From Streptomyces chartreusis (GTDB taxonomy: Bacteria; Actinomycetota; Actinomycetes; Streptomycetales; Streptomycetaceae): a DNA stretch of 64,000 nucleotides. Location of the stretch: assembly GCF_008704715.1 (NCBI RefSeq), contig NZ_CP023689.1, forward strand, positions 6,200,001-6,264,000, in the 5' to 3' direction. Below, in pieces: positions 16,714 through 24,222 of the stretch; the first letter of the stretch is position 1, and each line of letters begins with the position of its first letter. The notes beneath the pieces were generated by a model that worked only from the letters and a program-made list of their open reading frames with translations, made no database searches and was not told the DNA's origin. A program made the translations under genes and the position numbers.

Positions 16714-17952
16714 TCACATGCCGCTGCGCTGGCTCGGCAGCCCGGCGCGGCTGGCCGCGTACGCCTCGCGGCCGTTGTCCGACGCCACCGAGAGGGGCGC
16801 GGACGTGCCCATCGGGGCCGGAGTGCGCCGGGTCTGGAGCGGGACCGGACCGGCGTCGGGGTACACGGAGGGCGGCGGGCCCTGCGGCACACCCGGACCC
16901 AGCGCGGGCTCCGTCTCCGTCGGCCTCTCGCTCTGCGGACGCCGGGCACGGTACGCCGCCCGGTACGCGGCCGGCGACGAGCCGAGCTGGCGGCGGAAGT
17001 GGCCGCGCAGCGCCACCGGCGAACGGAAGCCGCAGCGGCCCGCGACCTCGTCCACCGAGTAGTCCGACGTCTCCAGCAGACGCTGCGCCTGGAGGACCCG
17101 CTGGGTGATCAGCCACTGCAGCGGAGCGCTTCCCGTCAGCGAGCGGAACCGGCGGTCGAAGGTCCGGCGGCTCATGTACGCGCGCGCCGCCAGCGTCTCG
17201 ACGTCGAACTGCTCGTGCAGGTGCTCCAGCGCCCAGGCGACGACCTCCGCGAGCGGGTCCGCGCCGATCTCCTCCGGTAAAGATCGATCGAGGTAGCGCT
17301 CCTGACCGCCGGATCGGCGCGGCGGGACCACCAGGCGGCGGGCGAGCGCTCCGGCCGCCTCGTTGCCGTGGTCCGTCCGCACGATGTGGAGACAGAGATC
17401 GATTCCGGCCGCGGTGCCGGCGGATGTCAGCACGTCGCCGTCGTCGACGAACAGTTCACGTGGATCCACATGAACCGACGGATAGCGCTTGGCCAGCGTC
17501 GGTGCGTACATCCAGTGCGTCGTCGCTGGGCGGCCGTCCAGCAGGCCTGCCGCCGCGAGGACGAAGGCGCCGGTGCACAGCCCGACGATGCGGGCGCCTT
17601 CCTCGTGCGCCCGGCGCAGAGCGTCGAGCGCCTCCTCCGGTGGCGGCGAGGTGATCGAACGCCAGGCCGGCACGACGACCGTGCCCGCCCTTGAGATCGC
17701 CTCCAGGCCATGTGGCGCGGTGAGTTCCAGGCCCCCTGTGGTCCGCAGTGGGCCTTCCTCGCCGCCGCACACCAGTAGTCGGTAGCGCGGCACGCCGGCG
17801 TCCTGGCGGTCTATACCGAACACCGACAGCGGTATGGAACTCTCGAAGATGGGGCCGCCGCTGAACAGCAGCACCGCGACGATCTCCTTGCGGCGTCGCC
17901 CGGAAAGCTTCCGGGCCGCGGCTTCCGGCGCGGCAGTGGAGTCGTGGCTCAT
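16714..17952 (-). CDS. adpA: AdpA/BldH, AraC-family developmental regulator
   Basis: A 412-residue pleiotropic activator of sporulation and antibiotic genes. The N-terminal ThiJ/PfpI-like dimerisation domain (about residues 25-210) includes ARIVGLCTGAFVLAAAGLLD. The C-terminal AraC DNA-binding domain (about 240-345) has two helix-turn-helix units, VETLAARAYMSRRTFDRRF and SVDEVAGRCGFRSPVALRGH. The tail is Pro/Arg-rich and likely disordered. Codon 225 (17278-17280) is TTA, in the linker between the domains; translation should depend on the bldA leucine tRNA, as known for adpA in Streptomyces. The ATG at 17952 starts MSHDSTAAPE. A long upstream region holds a possible butyrolactone-receptor site. 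Confidence 0.96.
   Translation of the reverse strand: MSHDSTAAPEAAARKLSGRRRKEIVAVLLFSGGPIFESSIPLSVFGIDRQDAGVPRYRLLVCGGEEGPLRTTGGLELTAPHGLEAISRAGTVVVPAWRSITSPPPEEALDALRRAHEEGARIVGLCTGAFVLAAAGLLDGRPATTHWMYAPTLAKRYPSVHVDPRELFVDDGDVLTSAGTAAGIDLCLHIVRTDHGNEAAGALARRLVVPPRRSGGQERYLDRSLPEEIGADPLAEVVAWALEHLHEQFDVETLAARAYMSRRTFDRRFRSLTGSAPLQWLITQRVLQAQRLLETSDYSVDEVAGRCGFRSPVALRGHFRRQLGSSPAAYRAAYRARRPQSERPTETEPALGPGVPQGPPPSVYPDAGPVPLQTRRTPAPMGTSAPLSVASDNGREAYAASRAGLPSQRSGM
17278..17280 (-). promoter_or_regulatory. TTA codon in adpA (bldA control point)
   Basis: Read on the minus strand the context is GATCGATCTTTACCGGAG, giving D-R-S-L-P-E; the Leu is TTA and in frame (672 bases from the ATG). It is the only in-frame TTA I noticed in the window. 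Confidence 0.95.
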
Positions 17953-18329
17953 ACTGCTAAGCCCCCCTCGGTGGTCGCGGCTCCTCGGTTGTGTCGCTCC
18001 TGCACGTTTCCCCTCGGTCCTGCACGAGTCCCCCGCCGTAGACAGTCAAGATCGAATCTACTGTGTCGCGTCGCGCCGCAGTGGCCGGTTCGGCACTCGG
18101 CACATTGTCGACTTGGCAACTTGGCGTGAAGCATTCGATCACGAAGCGTTGCACTCGCGGGCCGTGCAGGGAAGTGCGCCTTGTCGCAGTGGCCAATCCA
18201 CGTAGGGTGCGCAGACCCCCTGAGGCCCTTTCCGTGCAGGTGGAACGGGGGTTGAGGGGTGTTCTGGGCAGGGGATGCATGCGCGCCAGAAGTTGGCTGA
18301 AAAGTGGCGTGCCCGTGCGTGAAAACCGG
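17953..18329. promoter_or_regulatory. adpA upstream region
   Basis: The 377 bp between the adpA start and the upstream membrane-protein gene hold no convincing open frame. The length suggests a long leader or several promoters, as known for adpA in other Streptomyces. I could not assign a -10/-35 pair with confidence. Confidence 0.5.
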
Positions 18330-18348
18330 TCAGCCGACCGGTGTATTT
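18321..18348. promoter_or_regulatory. Possible gamma-butyrolactone-receptor site upstream of adpA
   Basis: The palindrome CCGGTC-AGCC-GACCGG (18326-18341) is flanked by A/T-rich ends (GAAAA and GTATTT), resembling ArpA/ScbR-type operators. It lies about 375 bp upstream of the adpA ATG and overlaps the 3' end of the neighbouring membrane-protein gene. Confidence 0.4.
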
Positions 18349-18647
18349 CCCCCAGTGTGACGTCCGCCTCTATGAGCCCCGGTTCCGGTGCGGTGATGGC
18401 GTCCGCGACGCCGGGGCGAGGGGCCGTGCAGCTCCTCCTGGCGCAGCCGCGTCGCGCCGCGCTCCGACTGGCGCAGCAGCAGACGGCACACGGCCGTCAC
18501 GGCGGCGAGACCGAGGGCCGTGCCGGTGGCGCCGGCGAACGAGGTGCCGTACCAGAGCAGGACCACGGGGACCAGGACGCAGCTGAAGGCCGCCCAGCGG
18601 ACCACGTCGTTGGTGCTGTCCTCGGCGGGGGTGCGAGGTCCGGACAT
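18330..18647 (-). CDS. Small membrane protein upstream of adpA
   Basis: A 105-residue protein of unknown function. Two hydrophobic segments (about residues 17-34, VRWAAFSCVLVPVVLLWY, and 38-58, AGATGTALGLAAVTAVCRLL) form a helical hairpin, and a strongly basic His/Arg/Gly tail (HGPSPRRRGRHHRTGTGAHR) should lie in the cytoplasm. The ATG at 18647 is preceded by GGAG 9 bases upstream. It reads in the same direction as adpA with 377 bp between them, so readthrough into adpA is possible. I recall small membrane proteins at this place in other Streptomyces, but no function. Confidence 0.6.
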   Translation of the reverse strand: MSGPRTPAEDSTNDVVRWAAFSCVLVPVVLLWYGTSFAGATGTALGLAAVTAVCRLLLRQSERGATRLRQEELHGPSPRRRGRHHRTGTGAHRGGRHTGGNTPVG

Positions 18648-18989
18648 GGATATGTGCTCCTGGGCTGCCTGGGCGGTGCTCGTGGTGATCAACGCGGGGC
18701 GGGGCAGTCGGTCACTGGTGTTCGGCCGTCCGTACGGCGCGCGCAAGTGAATCCTGTGCAAACCGCCTGTACACCGCAGCAAGCATTGCGTTACGGGCGT
18801 CCCCTCGTGCATGCTCCCTGGAACCCGCACCGACCGTGAGCGGGTATCTGGGCTAAGGAGGCGTGCCGCCGTACCCTTGGGGTATGGGGTTGGGAAGACC
18901 ATTCCCGGACACAGCTCCGCCGCACACTGCCGCATCCGTCGAGCTCCGCTCGTGGGCCCCCATATAAGGATCAATACGCCGAGACAGCC
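18648..18989. promoter_or_regulatory. Divergent region before the stress-protein gene
   Basis: The 342-bp gap has no supported gene. GGGTAT occurs twice (near 18840 and 18881), matching the -10 element of the Streptomyces general stress sigma factor SigB, but I could not pair either with a clear -35 (GTTT-like) at the right spacing. Confidence 0.3.
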
Positions 18990-19517
18990 ATGGCCGGTCA
19001 CGAATTCTTCGAACCAGCGGACCGCAAGCGGCCCGTCGCCGACCCCACGGCGGCCGAGCCCCTGGCGGCGGAAGAGCCACGCCACTCCTGCGATCCAGCC
19101 TTCAAGCACGGCGTCGTCGTCGGCTTCGACGGCTCCACCTCCAGTGAGCGCGCCCTCGCGTACGCCATCGGCATGGCGCATCGCTCCGGGTCGGGCCTGA
19201 TCATCGTCCATGTCGCCAACCGGCTGCCCACCACGGTGTGGGCGGGCTGCGAGCCGCCGGTCTTCGTCGACGTACCGGACCACCGCACCGAGGTCCTCGG
19301 CCTCGAACTCGCGTGCGCGGACTACCTCGCCGAGGTGCCGTGGATCCTCGTCGAGCGCGGCGGGGACATCTGCCACGAACTCGAAGAGGTCGGGCGGGAG
19401 TACGAGGCGGACGCGATCGTCGTCGGCTCCACGCAGGGCATCGTCGGGCGGATCTTCGGGTCCGTCGCGGGGCGGCTCGCCAAGCGGGCCAAGCGTCCCG
19501 TCGTTGTCATTCCGTAA
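18990..19517 (+). CDS. Universal stress protein (UspA family)
   Basis: A 175-residue single-domain Usp. A 38-residue hydrophilic N-terminal extension precedes the first strand HGVVVGFDGSTSSERALAYA. The ATP-binding signature G-2x-G-9x-G(S/T) is visible in GSTQGIVGRIFGSVAGRLA (about residues 150-168), and the final strand is RPVVVIP. ATP-binding Usp proteins are linked to dormancy, oxygen stress or starvation in actinobacteria; the specific role here is unknown. The ATG at 18990 lacks a good ribosome-binding site. It stands alone, 150 bp before the acetate-transporter-family gene. Confidence 0.88.
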   Translation: MAGHEFFEPADRKRPVADPTAAEPLAAEEPRHSCDPAFKHGVVVGFDGSTSSERALAYAIGMAHRSGSGLIIVHVANRLPTTVWAGCEPPVFVDVPDHRTEVLGLELACADYLAEVPWILVERGGDICHELEEVGREYEADAIVVGSTQGIVGRIFGSVAGRLAKRAKRPVVVIP

Positions 19518-19605
19518 CTCGCCGTTGTCCCAGGTGAGATGAGCCGTTCGGGACGCCGCACTCCTTTCTGCGAAGCGTGAACTTACCCACGCGTAGAGGT
19601 GTTTG

Positions 19606-19622
19606 TGCCCTTGTGAAGGGCA
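19606..19622. promoter_or_regulatory. Palindrome upstream of the AceTr-family gene
   Basis: TGCCCTT-GTG-AAGGGCA is a perfect 7-bp inverted repeat ending 45 bases before the GTG start at 19668. It may be an operator. Confidence 0.35.
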
Positions 19623-19667
19623 TATATCGCACACCGCACAACTGCACATGCATGAAGGGAGCCCGCC

Positions 19668-20234
19668 GTGGACAATGACGTCTCTGCGGGAAGCGGAATC
19701 ACCGGCGTGGTCGGCCGACTCGCCCTCGGAATCACCCTGTTGGCCTTCGGACTCGGATACGCCGATGTGATCGACGGTGTGTCGGCCGCTGACGCCGTAT
19801 CAATCGCCCAGTATGTGGGCGGCATTGCCCTCTTCGTCGCCGGGCTGATGGCCCTCCGGGACCGTGACGCCGCGAACGGCACCGCGTTCGTGTCCCTCGG
19901 CGCGCTCTGGTTCACCTGGGCCGTCGCCGCCGACAACCAGGTGTCCGCCAATGCCGCGGGGCTCTTCCTGCTGCTGTTCGCCCTCGTGGCGCTGTCCCTC
20001 ACACTCGCCGGTGGCGACCAGCTCGGTCAGGGCGCGTACGGGCTGTTCTTCGTCGGCCTGCTCCTCATGGCCATCGCGAGCTTCGCCGACAACGACGGAC
20101 TCACCAAGGTGGGCGGCTGGTTCGCCGTCGCCGCGGGTGCCGTCGCCTGGTACGCCGCGACCGCGGCGCTGGCCCACTGGCCGACCGCACTTCCTCGACG
20201 CGCTGCGGGCCGGGGGGTGACGGCCGCCGGTTAG
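19668..20234 (+). CDS. GPR1/FUN34/YaaH (AceTr) family membrane protein
   Basis: A 188-residue integral membrane protein with six predicted helices, beginning VGRLALGITLLAFGLGYADV. The spacing and the small-residue-rich helices (QYVGGIALFVAGLMALRDRD, AAGLFLLLFALVALSLTLAG) fit the acetate/succinate channel family. The canonical NPAPLG entry motif is not evident near the N-terminus, so the transport function is less certain than the fold. The start is GTG at 19668 with GAAGGGAG upstream. It converges on glmS, with a hairpin terminator between them. Confidence 0.6.
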   Translation: MDNDVSAGSGITGVVGRLALGITLLAFGLGYADVIDGVSAADAVSIAQYVGGIALFVAGLMALRDRDAANGTAFVSLGALWFTWAVAADNQVSANAAGLFLLLFALVALSLTLAGGDQLGQGAYGLFFVGLLLMAIASFADNDGLTKVGGWFAVAAGAVAWYAATAALAHWPTALPRRAAGRGVTAAG

Positions 20235-20276
20235 CTGCGCAGGCCGGGGAGTTGGGCGGCTTCCCGGCAATCGAAA

Positions 20277-20316
20277 ACGGACCCCCCGTGAATGGTGGCA
20301 TCACGTGGGGGTCCGT
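20277..20316. terminator. Bidirectional terminator before the glmS 3' end
   Basis: ACGGACCCCC-CGTGA pairs with TCACG-T-GGGGGTCCGT (one bulged base) around a 9-base loop, between converging genes. Confidence 0.7.
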
Positions 20317-20350
20317 GTCGTTCGTCGGCCTCTGCGGGGCGCGGGGGGTT

Positions 20351-20375
20351 GCTCGCGCAGTTCCTCGCGCCCCTA
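20351..20375 (+). repeat. Streptomyces dispersed intergenic repeat, copy 2
   Basis: GCTCGCGCAGTTCCTCGCGC plus CCCTA is a variant of copy 1, placed just beyond the glmS stop codon between converging genes. Confidence 0.55.
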
Positions 20376-20389
20376 AAGGCCAAAGGCCT

Positions 20390-22207
20390 CTATTCGACCG
20401 TGACCGACTTCGCCAGGTTCCTCGGCTTGTCGATGTCTCGGCCCAGGGCCAAGGCCGTGTGGTAGGCGAGGAGTTGGAGGGGGATGCCCATCAGGATCGG
20501 GTCGAGTTCGTCCTCGTTCTTCGGGACGACGATCGTCTGGTCGGCCTTCTCCTGGTGCTGGTGGGCCACCGCGAGGATCTTGCCGCTGCGGGCCTTGATC
20601 TCCTCCATGGCGGCGCGGTTCTTCTCCAGCAGGTCGTCGTCGGGGACGATCGCGACCGTGGGGAGCGCCGGCTCGATGAGGGCCAGCGGGCCGTGCTTCA
20701 GCTCGGAGGCGGGGTAGGCCTCGGCGTGGATGTAGGAGACCTCCTTGAGCTTCAGGGAGGCCTCGCGGGCGACCGGGTAGCCCCGGACACGGCCGATGAA
20801 GAGCATCGAGCGGGCCTCGGCGTACTCCTGGGCCAGCTTCTTGATCTCCTCCTCCTGCTCCAGCATCTCGGCGATCTGGGCGGGCAGCTTGCGCAGGCCC
20901 TCGATGATCCGCTTGCCGTCGCGGACCGAGAGGTCGCGGGTGCGGCCCAGGTGCAGGGCGAGCAGGGCGAAGGCCACCGTGGTGTTGGTGAAGCACTTCG
21001 TGGAGACCACGCAGACCTCGGGGCCTGCGTGGACGTAGATGCCGCCGTCGGCCTCGCGGGCGATGGCGGAACCGACGACGTTCACGACGCCCAGCACCCG
21101 GGCGCCCTTGCGCTTCAGCTCCTGGACGGCCGCGAGGACGTCGTAGGTCTCGCCGGACTGGGAGACGGCGATGTAGAGCGTGTCGGGGTCCACGACCGCG
21201 TTGCGGTAGCGGAACTCCGAGGCCGGCTCGGCGTCCGCGGGGATGCGGGCCAGCTCCTCGATCATCTGGGCGCCGATCATGCCCGCGTGGTACGAGGTGC
21301 CGCAGCCGAGGATCTTCACCCGGCGGATCTGGCGGGCCTCGCGGGCGTCCAGGTTGAGGCCGCCGAGGTGCACGGTGGAGAAGCGGTCGTCGATGCGGCC
21401 GCGCAGCACGCGGTCCACGGCGTCGGCCTGCTCGTGGATCTCCTTGTGCATGTAGGTGTCGTGGCCGCCCATGTCGTAGGAGGCGGCCTCCCACTCGACG
21501 GTGGTGGGCTCGGCGGTCGTGCGCGTGCCCTCCGTCGTGTAGGTGCGGAAGTCGTCGGCCTTGAGGGTGGCCATCTCGCCGTCGTCGAGGGTCACTATCT
21601 GCCGGGTGTGGGCGACCAGCGCGGCGATGTCCGAGGCGACGAACATCTCCTTCTCGCCGATGCCGAGGACGACCGGGGAGCCGTTGCGGGCGACCACGAT
21701 GCGGTCCGGGAAGTCGGCGTGCAGCACCGCGATGCCGTACGTGCCCTCGATGAGGCGCAGCGTCTCGCGGACCTTGTCCTCCAGCTTCTCCGCCTGCGAG
21801 CGGGAGATGAGGTGGACGAGGACCTCGGTGTCGGTCTCGGAGAGGAACTCGACGCCGTCGGCCTCCAGCTTGCGCCGCAGGTCGGAGGCGTTGTCGATGA
21901 TGCCGTTGTGGACGACGGCGACCTTGCCCTCGGCGTCCAGGTGCGGGTGGGCGTTCACGTCGGAGGGGGCGCCGTGGGTGGCCCAGCGGGTGTGGGCGAT
22001 ACCGGTGGTGCCCTTGAAGCGCGCCGGGACCTTGGCCTCCAGGTCACGGACCCGGCCCTTGGCCTTGACCATCTTCAGGGCGGGCGCCTTCGGGGAGGAG
22101 ACGACCACGCCGGCCGAGTCGTAGCCGCGGTACTCCAGGCGCTGGAGGCCCTCCAGCAGGAGGGGGGCCACGTCACGCTTCCCGATGTATCCGACGATTC
22201 CGCACAT
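20390..22207 (-). CDS. glmS: Glutamine--fructose-6-phosphate aminotransferase
   Basis: A 605-residue two-domain enzyme making glucosamine-6-phosphate for the cell wall. The N-terminal Ntn glutaminase domain begins MCGIVGYIG with the nucleophile Cys2; THGAPSDVNAHPH and the loop around GIIDNASDLR are conserved. Two SIS sugar-isomerase domains follow (GCGTSYHAG; AQEYAEARSMLFIGRVRGYP), ending in the invariant PRNLAKSVTVE. The ATG lies 14 bases after the stop of the 85-residue gene, in an AT-rich TATATAT stretch with a poor ribosome-binding site, so it probably relies on coupling. Streptomyces may carry a second glmS elsewhere. Confidence 0.95.
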   Translation of the reverse strand: MCGIVGYIGKRDVAPLLLEGLQRLEYRGYDSAGVVVSSPKAPALKMVKAKGRVRDLEAKVPARFKGTTGIAHTRWATHGAPSDVNAHPHLDAEGKVAVVHNGIIDNASDLRRKLEADGVEFLSETDTEVLVHLISRSQAEKLEDKVRETLRLIEGTYGIAVLHADFPDRIVVARNGSPVVLGIGEKEMFVASDIAALVAHTRQIVTLDDGEMATLKADDFRTYTTEGTRTTAEPTTVEWEAASYDMGGHDTYMHKEIHEQADAVDRVLRGRIDDRFSTVHLGGLNLDAREARQIRRVKILGCGTSYHAGMIGAQMIEELARIPADAEPASEFRYRNAVVDPDTLYIAVSQSGETYDVLAAVQELKRKGARVLGVVNVVGSAIAREADGGIYVHAGPEVCVVSTKCFTNTTVAFALLALHLGRTRDLSVRDGKRIIEGLRKLPAQIAEMLEQEEEIKKLAQEYAEARSMLFIGRVRGYPVAREASLKLKEVSYIHAEAYPASELKHGPLALIEPALPTVAIVPDDDLLEKNRAAMEEIKARSGKILAVAHQHQEKADQTIVVPKNEDELDPILMGIPLQLLAYHTALALGRDIDKPRNLAKSVTVE

Positions 22208-22221
22208 ATATATAGGTATCC

Positions 22222-22479
22222 CTAGCCGTAGACGATCCGGCGCAGCTGGCGGAGCGTGAGCTCCGGCGGTGCCACCGTCCGGTATTTCAGGTCCGCCTCG
22301 ATCTGTTCGAAGATCGTCGCGTTCACCAGGCCCTGGGCCTGGAGCTCGCGGTGGCGGCGACGGACGAACTCCTCGGTCGTCTCGTCGAAGTAGGCGAGCA
22401 CGTCCTGGATCACCCGCGACGCCTCGCCCCGGCTGAGGGGCGTGCTCCGGGTCAGATGATCAACAAGGTCGTCGTGCAC
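22222..22479 (-). CDS. Conserved actinobacterial protein coupled to glmS
   Basis: An 85-residue, charged, all-helical protein: a HDDLVDHLTRSTPLSRGEAS start, a helical middle EEFVRRRHRELQAQGLVNAT and the end LTLRQLRRIVYG. I recall it as a conserved uncharacterised family in actinobacteria, with no known function. The start is most likely GTG at 22479, behind CCAGGAT; the frame stays open to a TTG at 22515. Its stop is 14 bases before the glmS ATG, so the two are almost certainly one operon. Confidence 0.6.
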   Translation of the reverse strand: MHDDLVDHLTRSTPLSRGEASRVIQDVLAYFDETTEEFVRRRHRELQAQGLVNATIFEQIEADLKYRTVAPPELTLRQLRRIVYG

Positions 22480-22521
22480 TCGGTAGATCCTGGGGTATCG
22501 GGGATGGCTTCGCAAGAATCC

Positions 22522-22537
22522 TGCCCGATTTCGGGCA
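22522..22537. promoter_or_regulatory. Palindrome between divergent genes
   Basis: TGCCCGA-TT-TCGGGCA is a perfect 7-bp inverted repeat, 42 bases upstream of the 85-residue gene (minus) and about 100 bases upstream of the phosphoesterase (plus). It is a candidate operator for either. Confidence 0.4.
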
Positions 22538-22639
22538 AGAGGGTGTCAGGGGGCTTTGGGAGAGTTATGGAACGCCCATGGGTGTCCGTTGGGCGGTTGT
22601 TCCGCCGGGGGATGTGTGCACAGACCAGCTTGTGGCGCC

Positions 22640-24217
22640 ATGGACATTCCCCGCATGGGTGTACCCCAGCAGCTGGCCGAGCGCATGAGCATGGCCGAAC
22701 AGCACGAGTACCTGCGCGCCAAGTTCTCCCGGCGCACGATGATCAGAGGCGGCGCCGTCACCCTCGGCGCCGTCGCGGGCGGCACCTTCGTGCCCGGTGC
22801 CACCGCCCAGGCGGCCACCAGGACCCAGCCGCTCACGCAGACCGAGACCGTCGACGGCGCTCTCGTCGCCCCGTTCGGCCGCCACCTCGCCTACGGCAAC
22901 GACGCGAGCACCGAGATGACCGTCTCGTGGCAGGTGCCGGTGGCCGTGAAGAAGCCGTTCGTCCGGATCGGCGCCCACCCCTGGGACCTCTCCCGCAAGA
23001 TCGAGGCCGAGGTCCGCAGCCTCCACACGCCGGCCGGTGTCGGTGCCAGCGCCGACCACACCCAGTACTACGTCCATGCCAGGCTGACCCACCTCAAGCC
23101 GGGCCGGACGTACTACTACGGCGTCGGCCACCAGGGCTTCGACCCCGCCGAGCCGCACCTGCTCGGCACCCTGGGCACCTTCACCACCGCCCCCGCCGGC
23201 AAGAAGCCGTTCACCTTCACGGCCTTCGGCGACCAGGGCGTCAGCTACCACGCGCTGGCCAACGACAGCCTGATCCTCGGCCAGAACCCGGCCTTCCATC
23301 TGCACGCGGGCGACATCGCCTACGGCGACCCGGCCGGGCAGGGCAAGACCTCCGACACCGGCTTCGACTCGCGCACCTGGGACCAGTTCCTGTACCAGAC
23401 CGAGTCCGTCGCCAAGTCGGTCCCGTGGATGGTGTCGTACGGCAACCACGACATGGAGGCCTGGTACTCGCCCAACGGCTACGGCGGCGAGGAGGCCCGC
23501 TTCACGCTCCCCGACAACGGGCCGGACCGGAAGAACCTGCCGGGCGTCTACTCCTTCGTCCACGGCAACACCGCGATCATCTCGCTCGACCCCAACGACG
23601 TGTCGTACGAGATCCCCGCGAACCTCGGCATCTCCGGGGGCACCCAGACCAAGTGGTTCGAGGCGCAGCTGAAGAAGTTCCGGGCCGCCCACGACATCGA
23701 CTTCGTCGTCGTGTTCTTCCACCACTGCGCCTACTGCACCTCCACCGCGCACGCCTCGGAGGGGGGCGTGCGCCAGGAGTGGGTGCCGCTGTTCGAGAAG
23801 TACCAGGTGGATCTGGTCATCAACGGCCACAACCACCAGTACGAGCGGACGGATGTGATCAAGGGGGACGAGGTCGTCAAGAAGCTGCCGATCGGCGGCA
23901 CGGCCTACCCCGAGACCGAGGGCGTCGTCTATGTCACGGCAGGCGCGGCCGGCCGCAGTCTGTACGCCTTCTCCGCGCCCGACTCCTACGAGGGCCACGA
24001 GAACGAGGTCGACTCCGTGGCCTCCTTCGTCAACCTCAAGGACGGCAAGAAGAACGAGACGGTCGCCTGGTCGCGCGTGCGCTACCTGAACTACTCGTTC
24101 CTGCGCGTCGACGTGAACCCCGCGCCGCGCGGCCGCTACGCCACCCTGAAGGTGCAGGGCATCGCGGAGACCGGTGACCGCATCGACCACTTCACGGTGG
24201 CCCGCAGGGCCAAGTAG
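22640..24217 (+). CDS. Tat-exported purple-acid-phosphatase-like metallophosphoesterase
   Basis: A 525-residue secreted enzyme. The twin-arginine signal SRRTMIRGGAVTLGAVAGG (about residues 33-51) is cleaved near ATAQA. An N-terminal fibronectin-III-like domain (about 75-175, STEMTVSWQVP, LKPGRTYYYGVG) precedes the catalytic domain, with metal-binding motifs FGDQG (D), HAGDIAYGDP (D and Y), YGNHDME (NH), FFHHCAY (H) and INGHNHQYER (GHxH). The tyrosine after GDIA fits the purple Fe-Fe class. The likely role is release of phosphate from organic esters outside the cell. The start is uncertain: ATG 22640, 22655 or 22685. It converges on the DUF4429 gene with a 5-base gap. Confidence 0.85.
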   Translation: MDIPRMGVPQQLAERMSMAEQHEYLRAKFSRRTMIRGGAVTLGAVAGGTFVPGATAQAATRTQPLTQTETVDGALVAPFGRHLAYGNDASTEMTVSWQVPVAVKKPFVRIGAHPWDLSRKIEAEVRSLHTPAGVGASADHTQYYVHARLTHLKPGRTYYYGVGHQGFDPAEPHLLGTLGTFTTAPAGKKPFTFTAFGDQGVSYHALANDSLILGQNPAFHLHAGDIAYGDPAGQGKTSDTGFDSRTWDQFLYQTESVAKSVPWMVSYGNHDMEAWYSPNGYGGEEARFTLPDNGPDRKNLPGVYSFVHGNTAIISLDPNDVSYEIPANLGISGGTQTKWFEAQLKKFRAAHDIDFVVVFFHHCAYCTSTAHASEGGVRQEWVPLFEKYQVDLVINGHNHQYERTDVIKGDEVVKKLPIGGTAYPETEGVVYVTAGAAGRSLYAFSAPDSYEGHENEVDSVASFVNLKDGKKNETVAWSRVRYLNYSFLRVDVNPAPRGRYATLKVQGIAETGDRIDHFTVARRAK

Positions 24218-24222
24218 GCCCG

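Noticed and set aside
20252..22225. 657-residue plus-strand open frame
   Set aside because: It is antisense to glmS; the Asp/Val/Gly/Leu-rich composition is a codon-bias artefact.
22200..22330. glmS ribozyme or riboswitch
   Set aside because: There is only a 14-base gap before glmS and an open reading frame upstream; no conserved glmS ribozyme core is possible.
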